Below are positions 14,010 through 19,995 of a stretch of DNA of 19,995 nucleotides, one piece after another (positions within the stretch are counted from its first letter, which is position 1; the number at the start of each line of letters is the position of its first letter). A model generated the notes under the pieces. The model saw only the letters and a list, made by a program, of their open reading frames with translations, was not told where the DNA came from and did not search any database. The translations under genes and the position numbers were made by a program. The DNA comes from an uncultured Bacillaceae bacterium (lineage in GTDB: Bacteria; Bacillota; Bacilli; Caldalkalibacillales; Caldalkalibacillaceae), in contig CALBTX010000145.1 in NCBI GenBank assembly GCA_937967685.1, positions 1 through 19,995 of the forward strand, given 5' to 3'.

Positions 14010-15017
14010 ATGAAAAAGTGGCTGCTTCTCTTGACCTTGACCGTGCTTATAACCACTTTGCTCATCGGCTGCGGCAGTAAGGACGAAGACGAAGTGGTTG
14101 GCGATTTGTCGGAAAACGTGCAGACTTTGCAAGGTTACACAGCAAAAGCAAATCTTGTTCTGCACACCGGTAAGGAGCCACATGAATACGAACTGGAAAC
14201 ATGGTTTAAGGAACCGGAATTTTACCGCATCAGTTTAACGAGCAAAGAGCGCAACATGACCCAGATCATCTTAAAAAATGAGGAAGGCGTTTTTGTCTTG
14301 ACCCCTCACTTAAACAAAAGTTTCCGTTTTCAAAGCGGCTGGCCGGAAAATCAAAGCCAGGTTTATCTGTATGAATCGCTCATCAATGACATTTTAAGTG
14401 ATGACAAGCGCCAATTCAGTGTCGAAGGAAATGAATACGTGTTTGAAACAGAAGCAAACTATCAGAACAGGACGCTGACCCGTCAGAAAATCTCATTGAC
14501 AGACGACTTGAAACCTTCAAAAGTAGAAGTCATGGATGCCGACCGCAATGTGATGGTCGAAGTGGCGTTTACGGAAGTTAATTTCAACCCTTCGTTTGAA
14601 GACGATGCCTTTGATATGCACAGTAATATGCAAGGAGCCATCAAGGATTCTTTGCCGACGATGGCGGAAAATGAGCAGGAAGCATCGGGAAGCATCGGTT
14701 CTTATGTGCCGGAATATTTACCTGACAATGTGGAACTGGTGGAAGAAGAAGAGGTGAGCCAAGATGATCGAACGATGGTCGTGCAACGGTATGCCGGAGA
14801 CTATCATTTTACACTCATCCAGGAGAGGGCACAGTCGCAAATGGTTTATATGCCCGACGGTCAACCTGCAGACTTGGGTTTTACGATCGGGGCCCAAGGA
14901 GAGAACAGTTTGACTTGGACGTACGACGGGATCGATTTTCGTCTGGCCAGTGAAGATCTGCCTGAAGAAGAAATGCAGGCCATTGCTCAGTCGGTCGTTG
15001 GTCAAGCAAGCAAATAA
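14010..15017 (+). CDS. ydcC: YdcC-like outer-surface lipoprotein (LolA-like fold)
   Basis: A 335-residue lipoprotein. The signal peptide M-K-K-W-L-L-L-L ends in the lipobox L-I-G-C with Cys21 as the lipidation site. The mature part starts with an acidic segment and continues into a LolA-like beta domain (about residues 35-215; note L-Q-G-Y-T-A-K-A and W-F-K-E-P-E-F-Y-R), followed by a second domain resembling DUF4367 (about 225-335). Its position between acpS and alr matches B. subtilis ydcC, whose function is not settled; a role in sporulation has been proposed for the family. The ATG at 14010 has AAAGGG upstream. It ends at 15017, and a terminator lies 100 bases later. Confidence 0.88.
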   Translation: MKKWLLLLTLTVLITTLLIGCGSKDEDEVVGDLSENVQTLQGYTAKANLVLHTGKEPHEYELETWFKEPEFYRISLTSKERNMTQIILKNEEGVFVLTPHLNKSFRFQSGWPENQSQVYLYESLINDILSDDKRQFSVEGNEYVFETEANYQNRTLTRQKISLTDDLKPSKVEVMDADRNVMVEVAFTEVNFNPSFEDDAFDMHSNMQGAIKDSLPTMAENEQEASGSIGSYVPEYLPDNVELVEEEEVSQDDRTMVVQRYAGDYHFTLIQERAQSQMVYMPDGQPADLGFTIGAQGENSLTWTYDGIDFRLASEDLPEEEMQAIAQSVVGQASK

Positions 15018-15067
15018 AATGCACGAATGATAGCATCCATGTCCCCAAAGATGGATAAGAGCGTGGC

Positions 15068-15098
15068 TTTGTCAATCAAAGATGGGTTTGTCAATCAA
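15068..15098 (+). repeat. 12-base direct repeat after ydcC
   Basis: TTTGTCAATCAA occurs at 15068-15079 and again at 15087-15098, 19 bases apart. It lies between the ydcC stop codon and the terminator. No function is evident. Confidence 0.6.
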
Positions 15099-15116
15099 GG
15101 TTATGCGCGATGTGTA

Positions 15117-15159
15117 AGAATAGGTCGAGAGAGCGCGGACGGTCCTATTCTTTCTTTTT
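15117..15159 (+). terminator. rho-independent terminator between ydcC and alr
   Basis: AGAATAGG (15117-15124) pairs perfectly with CCTATTCT (15144-15151) around a 19-base, partly GC-rich loop, and is followed by a T-rich tail (TTCTTTTT, 15152-15159). It would end the acpS-ydcC transcript. Confidence 0.7.
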
Positions 15160-15238
15160 GCCCAAAATTCATCGTCCGCATGATCGTCATCTTGTGGTAA
15201 GATAGGCACCGAGAACAGAAAAGACTGATCAAGACAGA

Positions 15239-15283
15239 GGCTGAAAAAACACAGACTGAAAAAACAGAGACTGAAAAAGAGAG
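15239..15283 (+). repeat. 15-base tandem repeat in the alr leader
   Basis: Three 15-base units (15239-15253, 15254-15268 and 15269-15283) share the core GRCTGAAAAA. The array ends only nine bases before the alr start codon, so it contains or abuts the ribosome binding region (GAGAGTGGAAG). A possible -10 with extension, TGGTAAGAT (15195-15203), lies upstream. The gap 15018-15292 holds this array, the terminator at 15117 and the direct repeat at 15068, but no gene. Confidence 0.7.
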
Positions 15284-15292
15284 TGGAAGACG

Positions 15293-16456
15293 ATGCAGCC
15301 ATTTAGACATACATGGGTAGAAATCAATCTCGATGCGATTTATGACAACGTATCTTCTTTTACGCGCTGGATGAAACCAGACAAAGAAGTCATGGTTTCC
15401 GTCAAAGCAGACGGGTATGGCCACGGCGCGATTCCCGTGGCCAAGGAAGCGATCAAGGCCGGAGCGAGCTGGTTGGGCGTCGCCTTGCTTGAAGAAGCCA
15501 TTGAGCTGCGTCAAGCAGGAATCGATGTCCCCATTCTCATGTTTGGTTACCTAGCCCCTGAATATATGCCCGTGGCACAGGAATATCGGATTTCGACCAC
15601 CGTGACCAACCTGGCCCATTTTCGTCAAGTTTGCGCCCAGCTTGAAGCAAACAAACATCCGCTGCATTTTCACTTAAAACTGGATACGGGAATGGGCCGC
15701 TTAGGCATGACATCAACAGAAGAGCTGAGCCAATTTCTGCATGTGTATCGGGAGCAGAAAAAACAGCTCGGCCAGACACTCATTTGGGAAGGTGTTTACA
15801 CTCATTTGGCCACCGCTGATGAAGCGGATGAGACGTATCTTGAGCAGCAGCTTTCCTCCATGAGACGGAATCTGAAACTCATTCACCAGCATGGGATTCA
15901 AATTCCTTATGTGCACTTGTCTAACAGCGCCGGCACGATCCGGCAGTTGAACGATCCGCCGAACAATCTGATTCGTTTGGGCATCAGCATGTACGGTTTG
16001 GCACCTTCCGGATATATGCACAGCAAACTTCCTTTTCCTCTGAAACCGGCCCTCAGCCTGCACAGCCGATTAAGTTTTGTCAAGAAAGCAAGACCGGGTC
16101 AAGGCATCAGCTATGGAAAAACGTATGTGACCAAAGGGGAGGAGTGGATTGGAACGATACCGATCGGTTATGCGGACGGATGGTCACGCAACCTATCCAA
16201 TCGAGCCCAAGTATTAATTCAGGGACAACGCATGGATTTGGTCGGCCGCATTTGCATGGATCAGACGATGGTCAAATTGCATGGACGTTGCGATATCGGG
16301 GAAAAAGTGACCCTGATTGGCAAACAGGGTGATGAAGAAATAACGGCTGACGAACTGGCCCAATTGTTGGGGACGATTCCTTATGAAATTGTGTGTATGA
16401 TCTCATCCCGGGTACCCCGCAAATATGTCAGAGATGATTTTGAGAGCGAATCATAG
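15293..16456 (+). CDS. alr: alanine racemase
   Basis: A 387-residue pyridoxal-phosphate enzyme that interconverts L- and D-alanine, supplying D-alanine for peptidoglycan. The cofactor lysine is Lys38 in V-K-A-D-G-Y-G-H-G, and the second catalytic base is Tyr274 in G-I-S-Y-G-K-T-Y. The dimer-contact sequence R-L-G-I-S-M-Y-G-L-A-P and the W-I-G-T-I-P-I-G-Y-A-D-G-W block are as in Geobacillus Alr. The length is normal. The ATG at 15293 follows a modest GTGGAAG site. It sits between ydcC and ndoAI as in B. subtilis. Confidence 0.97.
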   Translation: MQPFRHTWVEINLDAIYDNVSSFTRWMKPDKEVMVSVKADGYGHGAIPVAKEAIKAGASWLGVALLEEAIELRQAGIDVPILMFGYLAPEYMPVAQEYRISTTVTNLAHFRQVCAQLEANKHPLHFHLKLDTGMGRLGMTSTEELSQFLHVYREQKKQLGQTLIWEGVYTHLATADEADETYLEQQLSSMRRNLKLIHQHGIQIPYVHLSNSAGTIRQLNDPPNNLIRLGISMYGLAPSGYMHSKLPFPLKPALSLHSRLSFVKKARPGQGISYGKTYVTKGEEWIGTIPIGYADGWSRNLSNRAQVLIQGQRMDLVGRICMDQTMVKLHGRCDIGEKVTLIGKQGDEEITADELAQLLGTIPYEIVCMISSRVPRKYVRDDFESES

Positions 16457-16549
16457 TTGCAGATGCTGATTTTGACATGATAAAATTATAAAGTGAGCGT
16501 ATACACTTGTGGACGAGACAAACGCCCGAAAATTTTACCAGAAGATTTA

Positions 16550-16568
16550 AAGCAGGAATTTTCTGCTT
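16550..16568. repeat. small stem-loop between alr and mazE
   Basis: AAGCAG (16550-16555) and CTGCTT (16563-16568) form a 6-base-pair stem with a 7-base loop. There is no T-run after it, so it is not a standard terminator. It lies about 35 bases before the ndoAI promoter. Confidence 0.4.
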
Positions 16569-16602
16569 GGTAGGCGAATACGAACGTAGGTAAAGTATAT
16601 TT

Positions 16603-16631
16603 TTGTTTTCCTAACGGAATAATGGTATTAT
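16603..16631 (+). promoter_or_regulatory. promoter for ndoAI-ndoA
   Basis: TTGTTT (16603-16608), a 17-base spacer and TATTAT (16626-16631), with an extended TGG before the -10. The transcript would start near 16638, giving a leader of about 40 bases before the GTG start of ndoAI. Confidence 0.65.
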
Positions 16632-16678
16632 ATTACTGTCACAAATAAAGGTATGGTGGATTGTTGGAGGTGCTGATT

Positions 16679-16957
16679 GTGTCAAGTTCGAACACGAAGC
16701 GAATTATGATTACTCTTCCCCAACATTTACTCAATGAAGTGGACGGTGTGGTCAAAAAAGAAAATTCGAACAGAAGCGAATTGATACGTCAAGCCATGAA
16801 GATGTATTTGCGTGAACGCAAAAAGACTTTCTTGCGGGAATCTATGAAAAAAGGCTATATGGAAATGGCCAACATTAATCTAAGTATGGCATCGGAGGCA
16901 TTCGGCGCAGAGGAAGAGGCTGATGATACCTTGGACCGTTTAGTAAGTGGGGTGTAA
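16679..16957 (+). CDS. ndoAI: MazE-type antitoxin EndoAI
   Basis: A 92-residue ribbon-helix-helix antitoxin. Residues about 8-50 hold the RHH fold (R-I-M-I-T-L-P then R-S-E-L-I-R-Q-A). The C-terminal half contains G-Y-M-E-M-A-N-I-N-L, and the end L-V-S-G-V matches B. subtilis EndoAI, which is 93 residues. It binds and blocks the endoribonuclease EndoA and probably represses its own promoter. The GTG at 16679 is preferred, with TTGGAGGTG eight bases upstream; a TTG at 16661 overlaps that site. The stop is four bases before ndoA. Confidence 0.93.
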   Translation: MSSSNTKRIMITLPQHLLNEVDGVVKKENSNRSELIRQAMKMYLRERKKTFLRESMKKGYMEMANINLSMASEAFGAEEEADDTLDRLVSGV

Positions 16958-16961
16958 CAAT

Positions 16962-17312
16962 TTGATTGTGAAGCGCGGCGACGTCTTCTTTGCGGATCTT
17001 TCACCGGTTGTCGGATCCGAACAGGGAGGAGTTCGCCCGGTTTTAGTCATTCAAAACGATATCGGAAACCGTTTTAGCCCTACTGTCATCGTTGCCGCCA
17101 TCACCGCTCAAATCCAAAAAGCAAAGCTTCCGACCCATGTGGAAATAGACGCAGATCTATACGGATTTGAAAAGGATTCTGTCATCTTGCTAGAACAAAT
17201 TCGAACGATTGACAAGCAACGTCTCACAGATAAAATTACGAATTTAGATCAAGTGATGATGGCCAAAGTGGATGATGCTTTGCAAATCAGTTTAGGCCTC
17301 ATCGATTTTTAA
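16962..17312 (+). CDS. ndoA: MazF-type endoribonuclease toxin EndoA
   Basis: A 116-residue sequence-specific mRNA interferase, the same length as B. subtilis EndoA. It starts M-I-V-K-R-G-D-V from a TTG codon and contains G-S-E-Q-G-G-V-R-P-V with the catalytic Arg25, and A-A-I-T-A-Q with Thr48. B. subtilis EndoA cuts mRNA at UACAU. The TTG at 16962 is supported by the match to EndoA and by GGGGTG about eight bases upstream; the frame extends to 16947 but those residues do not fit. It is coupled to ndoAI. A terminator follows within 20 bases, so the pair forms a short unit. Confidence 0.95.
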   Translation: MIVKRGDVFFADLSPVVGSEQGGVRPVLVIQNDIGNRFSPTVIVAAITAQIQKAKLPTHVEIDADLYGFEKDSVILLEQIRTIDKQRLTDKITNLDQVMMAKVDDALQISLGLIDF

Positions 17313-17329
17313 TATAGATGAACGTTGAC

Positions 17330-17363
17330 GCCTTCTTCTATTCGAAGAGAAGAGGGCTTTTTT
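17330..17363 (+). terminator. rho-independent terminator of ndoAI-ndoA
   Basis: GCCTTCTTC (17330-17338) pairs with GAAGAGGGC (17349-17357), with one G-T wobble, around a 10-base loop, and is followed by six T (17358-17363). It separates the toxin-antitoxin pair from tex. Confidence 0.8.
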
Positions 17364-17403
17364 ATTGGAAAGTATTCAGATGGGTATGATGGGGAGTGTT
17401 TAG

Positions 17404-19587
17404 ATGAATATGAAGTTTGATCGAGAACAGATAGAGCAAAAAATACTAATGACTTTGCACAAGGCGTTTTCTCTGCCTGTCTCTCAGATTCGGGCGACAA
17501 TTCAACTGTTGAATGACGCTAATACCGTCCCATTTATCGCCCGTTATCGAAAAGAAGCCACGGGTGGCCTGGATGAAGAACAAATTCGCAGCATTGAAGA
17601 GCGCCTGCATTATTTGCGGAATTTGTGGCAAAGAAAAGAAGAAGTGCTGCGTTTGATTGCAGAACAGGGCAAGTTAGCGTCTGAATTAGAACAGCAAATC
17701 CTTCAGGCTGATCGACTGCAGGAAGTGGAAGATTATTACCGCCCGTATAAACCGAAGCGTCGGACGAAAGCGACGGCGGCCAAAGAAAAAGGGCTGGAAC
17801 CGTTGGCTGATTGGCTGCTTCTTTTGACAGAGGAATCACCCGAACGGAAAGCAACGTCTTATTTATCGCCGAAAAAAGACTTGCACCATGAAGAGGAGGC
17901 TTTGCAGGGAGCGATGGACATCATTGCCGAAAGGGTCGCTGATGAACCCGAAATGCGGCAATGGATACGCAAAAAAACATGGCAAAAAGGCCTGCTCACT
18001 TCTAAGGTGAAACAAAAGGCAGCGGATGAGAAGCACGTTTATGAAATGTACTACGACTACACTGAAGCGGTCAGTCAAATCGTCCCCCACCGGGTATTGG
18101 CCATTAATCGCGGAGAGAAGGAAGATATTCTTCAAGTGAGCATAGAAGCGCCCGTTGAAGAAATCGAAGGATATTTAATCCGCCGCTGGTTGAACAATCC
18201 GGCGTCACCTTCAGCCCAGTATGTGGAAAAAGCGATCATCGACGGGTATAAACGGTTGATCGCTCCTGCGGTCCAACGGGAAATCCGCAGGGAATTGACC
18301 GAGCGGGCGGAAGAACAGGCGATCCAAATCTTTGCCAAAAACTTGAAGGCCCTTCTCCTACAGCCTCCCGTACGCGGCAAAATGGTTTTGGGCATTGATC
18401 CGGCGTATCGGACGGGATGTAAATTAGCCGTCGTCGATCCAATCGGCAAAATGTTACATGTCGGAGTGATTTTTCCGACCCCACCGCACAACAAGGTGGC
18501 CGAAGCGAAAACGATGATTCATCAATTGATTGATCAGTTCAATATAGAAATTATTGCCATCGGCAACGGGACGGCTTCCAGGGAAACGGAGCAATTTGTG
18601 GCCGAAGTGATCCAGGAACGTGACGAGGACCTCGCTTACGTGATCATTAATGAAGCGGGTGCCAGTGTTTACTCCGCTTCACCGTTGGCGAAAAAAGAAT
18701 TTCCCGAGCTTGATGTGGCTGAAAGAAGTGCTGTTTCCATTGCCCGCAGATTGCAGGATCCGTTGGCCGAGTTGGTCAAAATTGACCCGAAGTCGATCGG
18801 GATTGGACAATATCAACACGACGTGTCCCAAAACCGCCTCAATGAAAGTTTAACTTTCGTTGTGGAAACGGTCGTCAATCAGGTGGGAGTGGATGTGAAT
18901 ACGGCATCTGTATCCTTATTGCAATACGTGTCCGGATTGAACAAATCGGTCGCTGCCCAAATCGTTAAGAAAAGGGAAGAAGAAGGGCCTTTTTCGTCCA
19001 GAACACAGTTAAAACAAGTGCCCCGCCTTGGAAGGAAAACGTATGAACAGGCGATCGGATTTTTACGCGTTTTTAATGGAGAGCACCCTTTTGATGAAAC
19101 GCCGATTCATCCGGAAACTTATGCGGAAGCCGAAAAGTTCTTGACTGAGTTTGGATTTAAAAAGGAACAAATTGGATCGCGGACATTGAACGATGCGCTC
19201 GAACATGTTCAACTGCAAGAATGGTCGGATCGATTGGAGATCGGCCTGCCAACATTGCAGGATATTATCGATGCGCTGCGTAAGCCGCGCAGAGATCCTC
19301 GGGATGAGTTAGCTCAACCTCTGTTAATGAAAAACATCATGAGGATCGAGGACTTGTCGGAAGGGATGGCATTGGAAGGAACCATCCGTAACGTGGTCGA
19401 TTTCGGTGCTTTTGTGGACATCGGCTTAAAAAACGACGGGTTGATCCATATCTCCCAATTGAGCAAGTCCTTTGTCAATCATCCGCTCGATGTCGTTTCT
19501 GTCGGAGATATCGTCAAAGTTTGGGTAAAAAATGTGGATCTGGATCGGGAACGGGTGGGGTTAACCATGATCGATCCTCAGGAATGA
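17404..19587 (+). CDS. tex: Tex family RNA-binding transcription accessory protein
   Basis: A 727-residue Tex protein of normal length. The N-terminal helical region (about 1-320) contains P-F-I-A-R-Y-R-K-E-A-T-G-G-L-D-E, a Tex hallmark. A YqgF/RNase H-like domain starts near residue 325 (V-L-G-I-D-P-A-Y-R-T-G), helix-hairpin-helix repeats cover about 500-560, and an S1 RNA-binding domain about 656-722 (V-V-D-F-G-A-F-V-D-I-G). Tex binds nucleic acids and is linked to transcription and, in bacteria, to stress tolerance and toxin-gene expression; its exact role is unsettled. It corresponds to B. subtilis ydcI. The ATG at 17404 has GGGGAG upstream; a second ATG at 17410 is possible. Its last ten bases overlap the end of cmpA on the other strand. 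Confidence 0.95.
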   Translation: MNMKFDREQIEQKILMTLHKAFSLPVSQIRATIQLLNDANTVPFIARYRKEATGGLDEEQIRSIEERLHYLRNLWQRKEEVLRLIAEQGKLASELEQQILQADRLQEVEDYYRPYKPKRRTKATAAKEKGLEPLADWLLLLTEESPERKATSYLSPKKDLHHEEEALQGAMDIIAERVADEPEMRQWIRKKTWQKGLLTSKVKQKAADEKHVYEMYYDYTEAVSQIVPHRVLAINRGEKEDILQVSIEAPVEEIEGYLIRRWLNNPASPSAQYVEKAIIDGYKRLIAPAVQREIRRELTERAEEQAIQIFAKNLKALLLQPPVRGKMVLGIDPAYRTGCKLAVVDPIGKMLHVGVIFPTPPHNKVAEAKTMIHQLIDQFNIEIIAIGNGTASRETEQFVAEVIQERDEDLAYVIINEAGASVYSASPLAKKEFPELDVAERSAVSIARRLQDPLAELVKIDPKSIGIGQYQHDVSQNRLNESLTFVVETVVNQVGVDVNTASVSLLQYVSGLNKSVAAQIVKKREEEGPFSSRTQLKQVPRLGRKTYEQAIGFLRVFNGEHPFDETPIHPETYAEAEKFLTEFGFKKEQIGSRTLNDALEHVQLQEWSDRLEIGLPTLQDIIDALRKPRRDPRDELAQPLLMKNIMRIEDLSEGMALEGTIRNVVDFGAFVDIGLKNDGLIHISQLSKSFVNHPLDVVSVGDIVKVWVKNVDLDRERVGLTMIDPQE

Positions 19588-19715
19588 TGCTCCACCTTCG
19601 TGTCCGCACGTTGTATTTTTTTGTATAAATACCAGCAGTCGTTTAAAATGCGGATACGATGCAAGTCTTTTGTTTGAAAGGCTTGTGTCAGTTGCCTTTT
19701 TAACCACTGAGGCAT
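19578..19715 (-). CDS. cmpA: cortex morphogenetic protein CmpA
   Basis: A 45-residue protein starting M-P-Q-W-L-K-R-Q-L and containing I-L-N-D-C-W-Y-L-Y-K-K. From memory this matches B. subtilis CmpA (37 residues, M-P-N-W-L-K-K-Q and N-Q-C-W-Y-F-Y), which controls spore cortex assembly by promoting breakdown of SpoIVA-linked quality-control targets through ClpXP. It is made in the mother cell under SigE. The start has an excellent GGAGGG site (19729-19724 region) nine bases upstream. This version has a few extra charged residues at the C-terminus (A-D-T-K-V-E-H-H-S). It is convergent with tex, and the coding ends overlap by ten bases. In B. subtilis cmpA also lies close to tex, which supports the call. 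Confidence 0.85.
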   Translation of the reverse strand: MPQWLKRQLTQAFQTKDLHRIRILNDCWYLYKKIQRADTKVEHHS

Positions 19716-19770
19716 TTCAATCCCTCCGTTTAGCGTTTGCAACAGACGTTCCAGTCAGTTGATCTGATTT

Positions 19771-19778
19771 ACTATATG
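19771..19778 (-). promoter_or_regulatory. possible SigE -10 for cmpA
   Basis: The minus strand reads CATATAGT, close to the SigE -10 consensus CATAnA-T, and lies about 55 bases before the cmpA start. No good SigE -35 is found at the expected spacing, so this is tentative. Confidence 0.3.
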
Positions 19779-19818
19779 TGACGATGACGGTCCATGTTAA
19801 ATGCAAAAAATTGACATT

Positions 19819-19868
19819 TGAATGAGCGAAGAAACTTGGTCGGGGGACTTGCATTTTTTGCTCATTCA
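19819..19868. repeat. 9-base inverted repeat overlapping the tRNA promoter
   Basis: TGAATGAGC (19819-19827) and GCTCATTCA (19860-19868) are exact reverse complements 32 bases apart. The right arm lies inside the spacer of the tRNA promoter. Confidence 0.55.
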
Positions 19869-19877
19869 TTGTATGAT
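19849..19877 (+). promoter_or_regulatory. promoter for the tRNA gene(s)
   Basis: TTGCAT (19849-19854), a 17-base spacer and TATGAT (19872-19877). The transcript would start near 19884, leaving a leader of about 58 bases before the tRNA. Confidence 0.7.
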
Positions 19878-19941
19878 ATCAATTGTCGCTGCATGGGTGC
19901 GGTGCTTTTTCTGATCTATATTGATGAGATAAATGGGTCAT

Positions 19942-19995
19942 TCCGCAGTAGCTCAGTGGTAGAGCAATCGGCTGTTAACCGATCGGTCGTAGGTT
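19942..19995 (+). tRNA. tRNA-Asn (GTT), cut by the window end
   Basis: The acceptor strand TCCGCAG starts at 19942, the D-arm follows as GCTCAGTGGTAGAGC, and the anticodon stem is ATCGG/CCGAT (19967-19971 and 19979-19983) with the loop CTGTTAA. The anticodon is GTT (19974-19976), for asparagine. The T-arm begins with TCGTAGGTT at the edge. The sequence is almost identical to the Bacillus tRNA-Asn. In B. subtilis this gene opens a tRNA cluster at this place, so more tRNAs may follow outside the window. Confidence 0.95.

Noticed and set aside
16472..16477. A perfect TTGACA just after alr
   Set aside because: The nearest TATACA is 22 bases away, too far; the TTGTTT/TATTAT pair at 16603-16631 fits ndoAI better.
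16679..17312. The MazEF pair as a newly acquired toxin-antitoxin module
   Set aside because: It sits in its ancestral Bacillales position after alr and matches EndoAI/EndoA closely, so it is core chromosome rather than a mobile addition.

Overview
The window looks like a chromosomal stretch of a spore-forming Bacillota of the order Bacillales. The evidence is the block rhomboid (ydcA-like) - acpS - ydcC - alr - ndoAI/ndoA (mazEF) - tex - cmpA - tRNA-Asn, which follows the Bacillus subtilis order, together with kapB, an appDFABC peptide permease, strong AGGAGG-type ribosome binding sites and TGnTATAAT promoters. I cannot name the genus. The few-gene spacing and frequent GTG/TTG starts fit a moderately GC-rich, possibly thermophilic or alkaliphilic bacillus, but that is inference.

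Layout. Positions 1-3195 (+): the end of an unknown gene with its terminator, an M48/Ste24-type membrane metalloprotease, and an unrecognised polytopic membrane protein. Positions 3206-3926 (-): kapB and csaA, overlapping by 14 bases. Positions 4172-5110 (+): a secreted protein with two peptidoglycan-binding repeats and a 3D domain, followed by a decayed 19-base tandem repeat and a terminator. Positions 5303-6671: a YodB-like HxlR regulator divergent from a short-chain dehydrogenase, with a palindrome between them.

Positions 6700-7020 hold no large gene but contain what reads as a complete type I toxin-antitoxin locus: a 33-residue hydrophobic holin-like peptide on the minus strand and a convergent, 3'-overlapping antisense RNA on the plus strand, each with its own terminator. 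This is the most interesting part of the window.

Positions 7167-12744 (-): an oligopeptide ABC importer in the order appD-appF-appA-appB-appC, tightly packed and probably one operon. A rhomboid protease lies just upstream on the same strand, divergent from acpS.

Positions 13553-17312 (+): acpS, the lipoprotein ydcC, alr and the MazEF-type pair ndoAI/ndoA. A terminator and then tex follow directly; the rsb-sigB cluster that sits here in B. subtilis is absent. A small gene, cmpA (sporulation cortex morphogenesis), lies on the minus strand and overlaps the last bases of tex. The window ends inside a tRNA-Asn gene with its own promoter.
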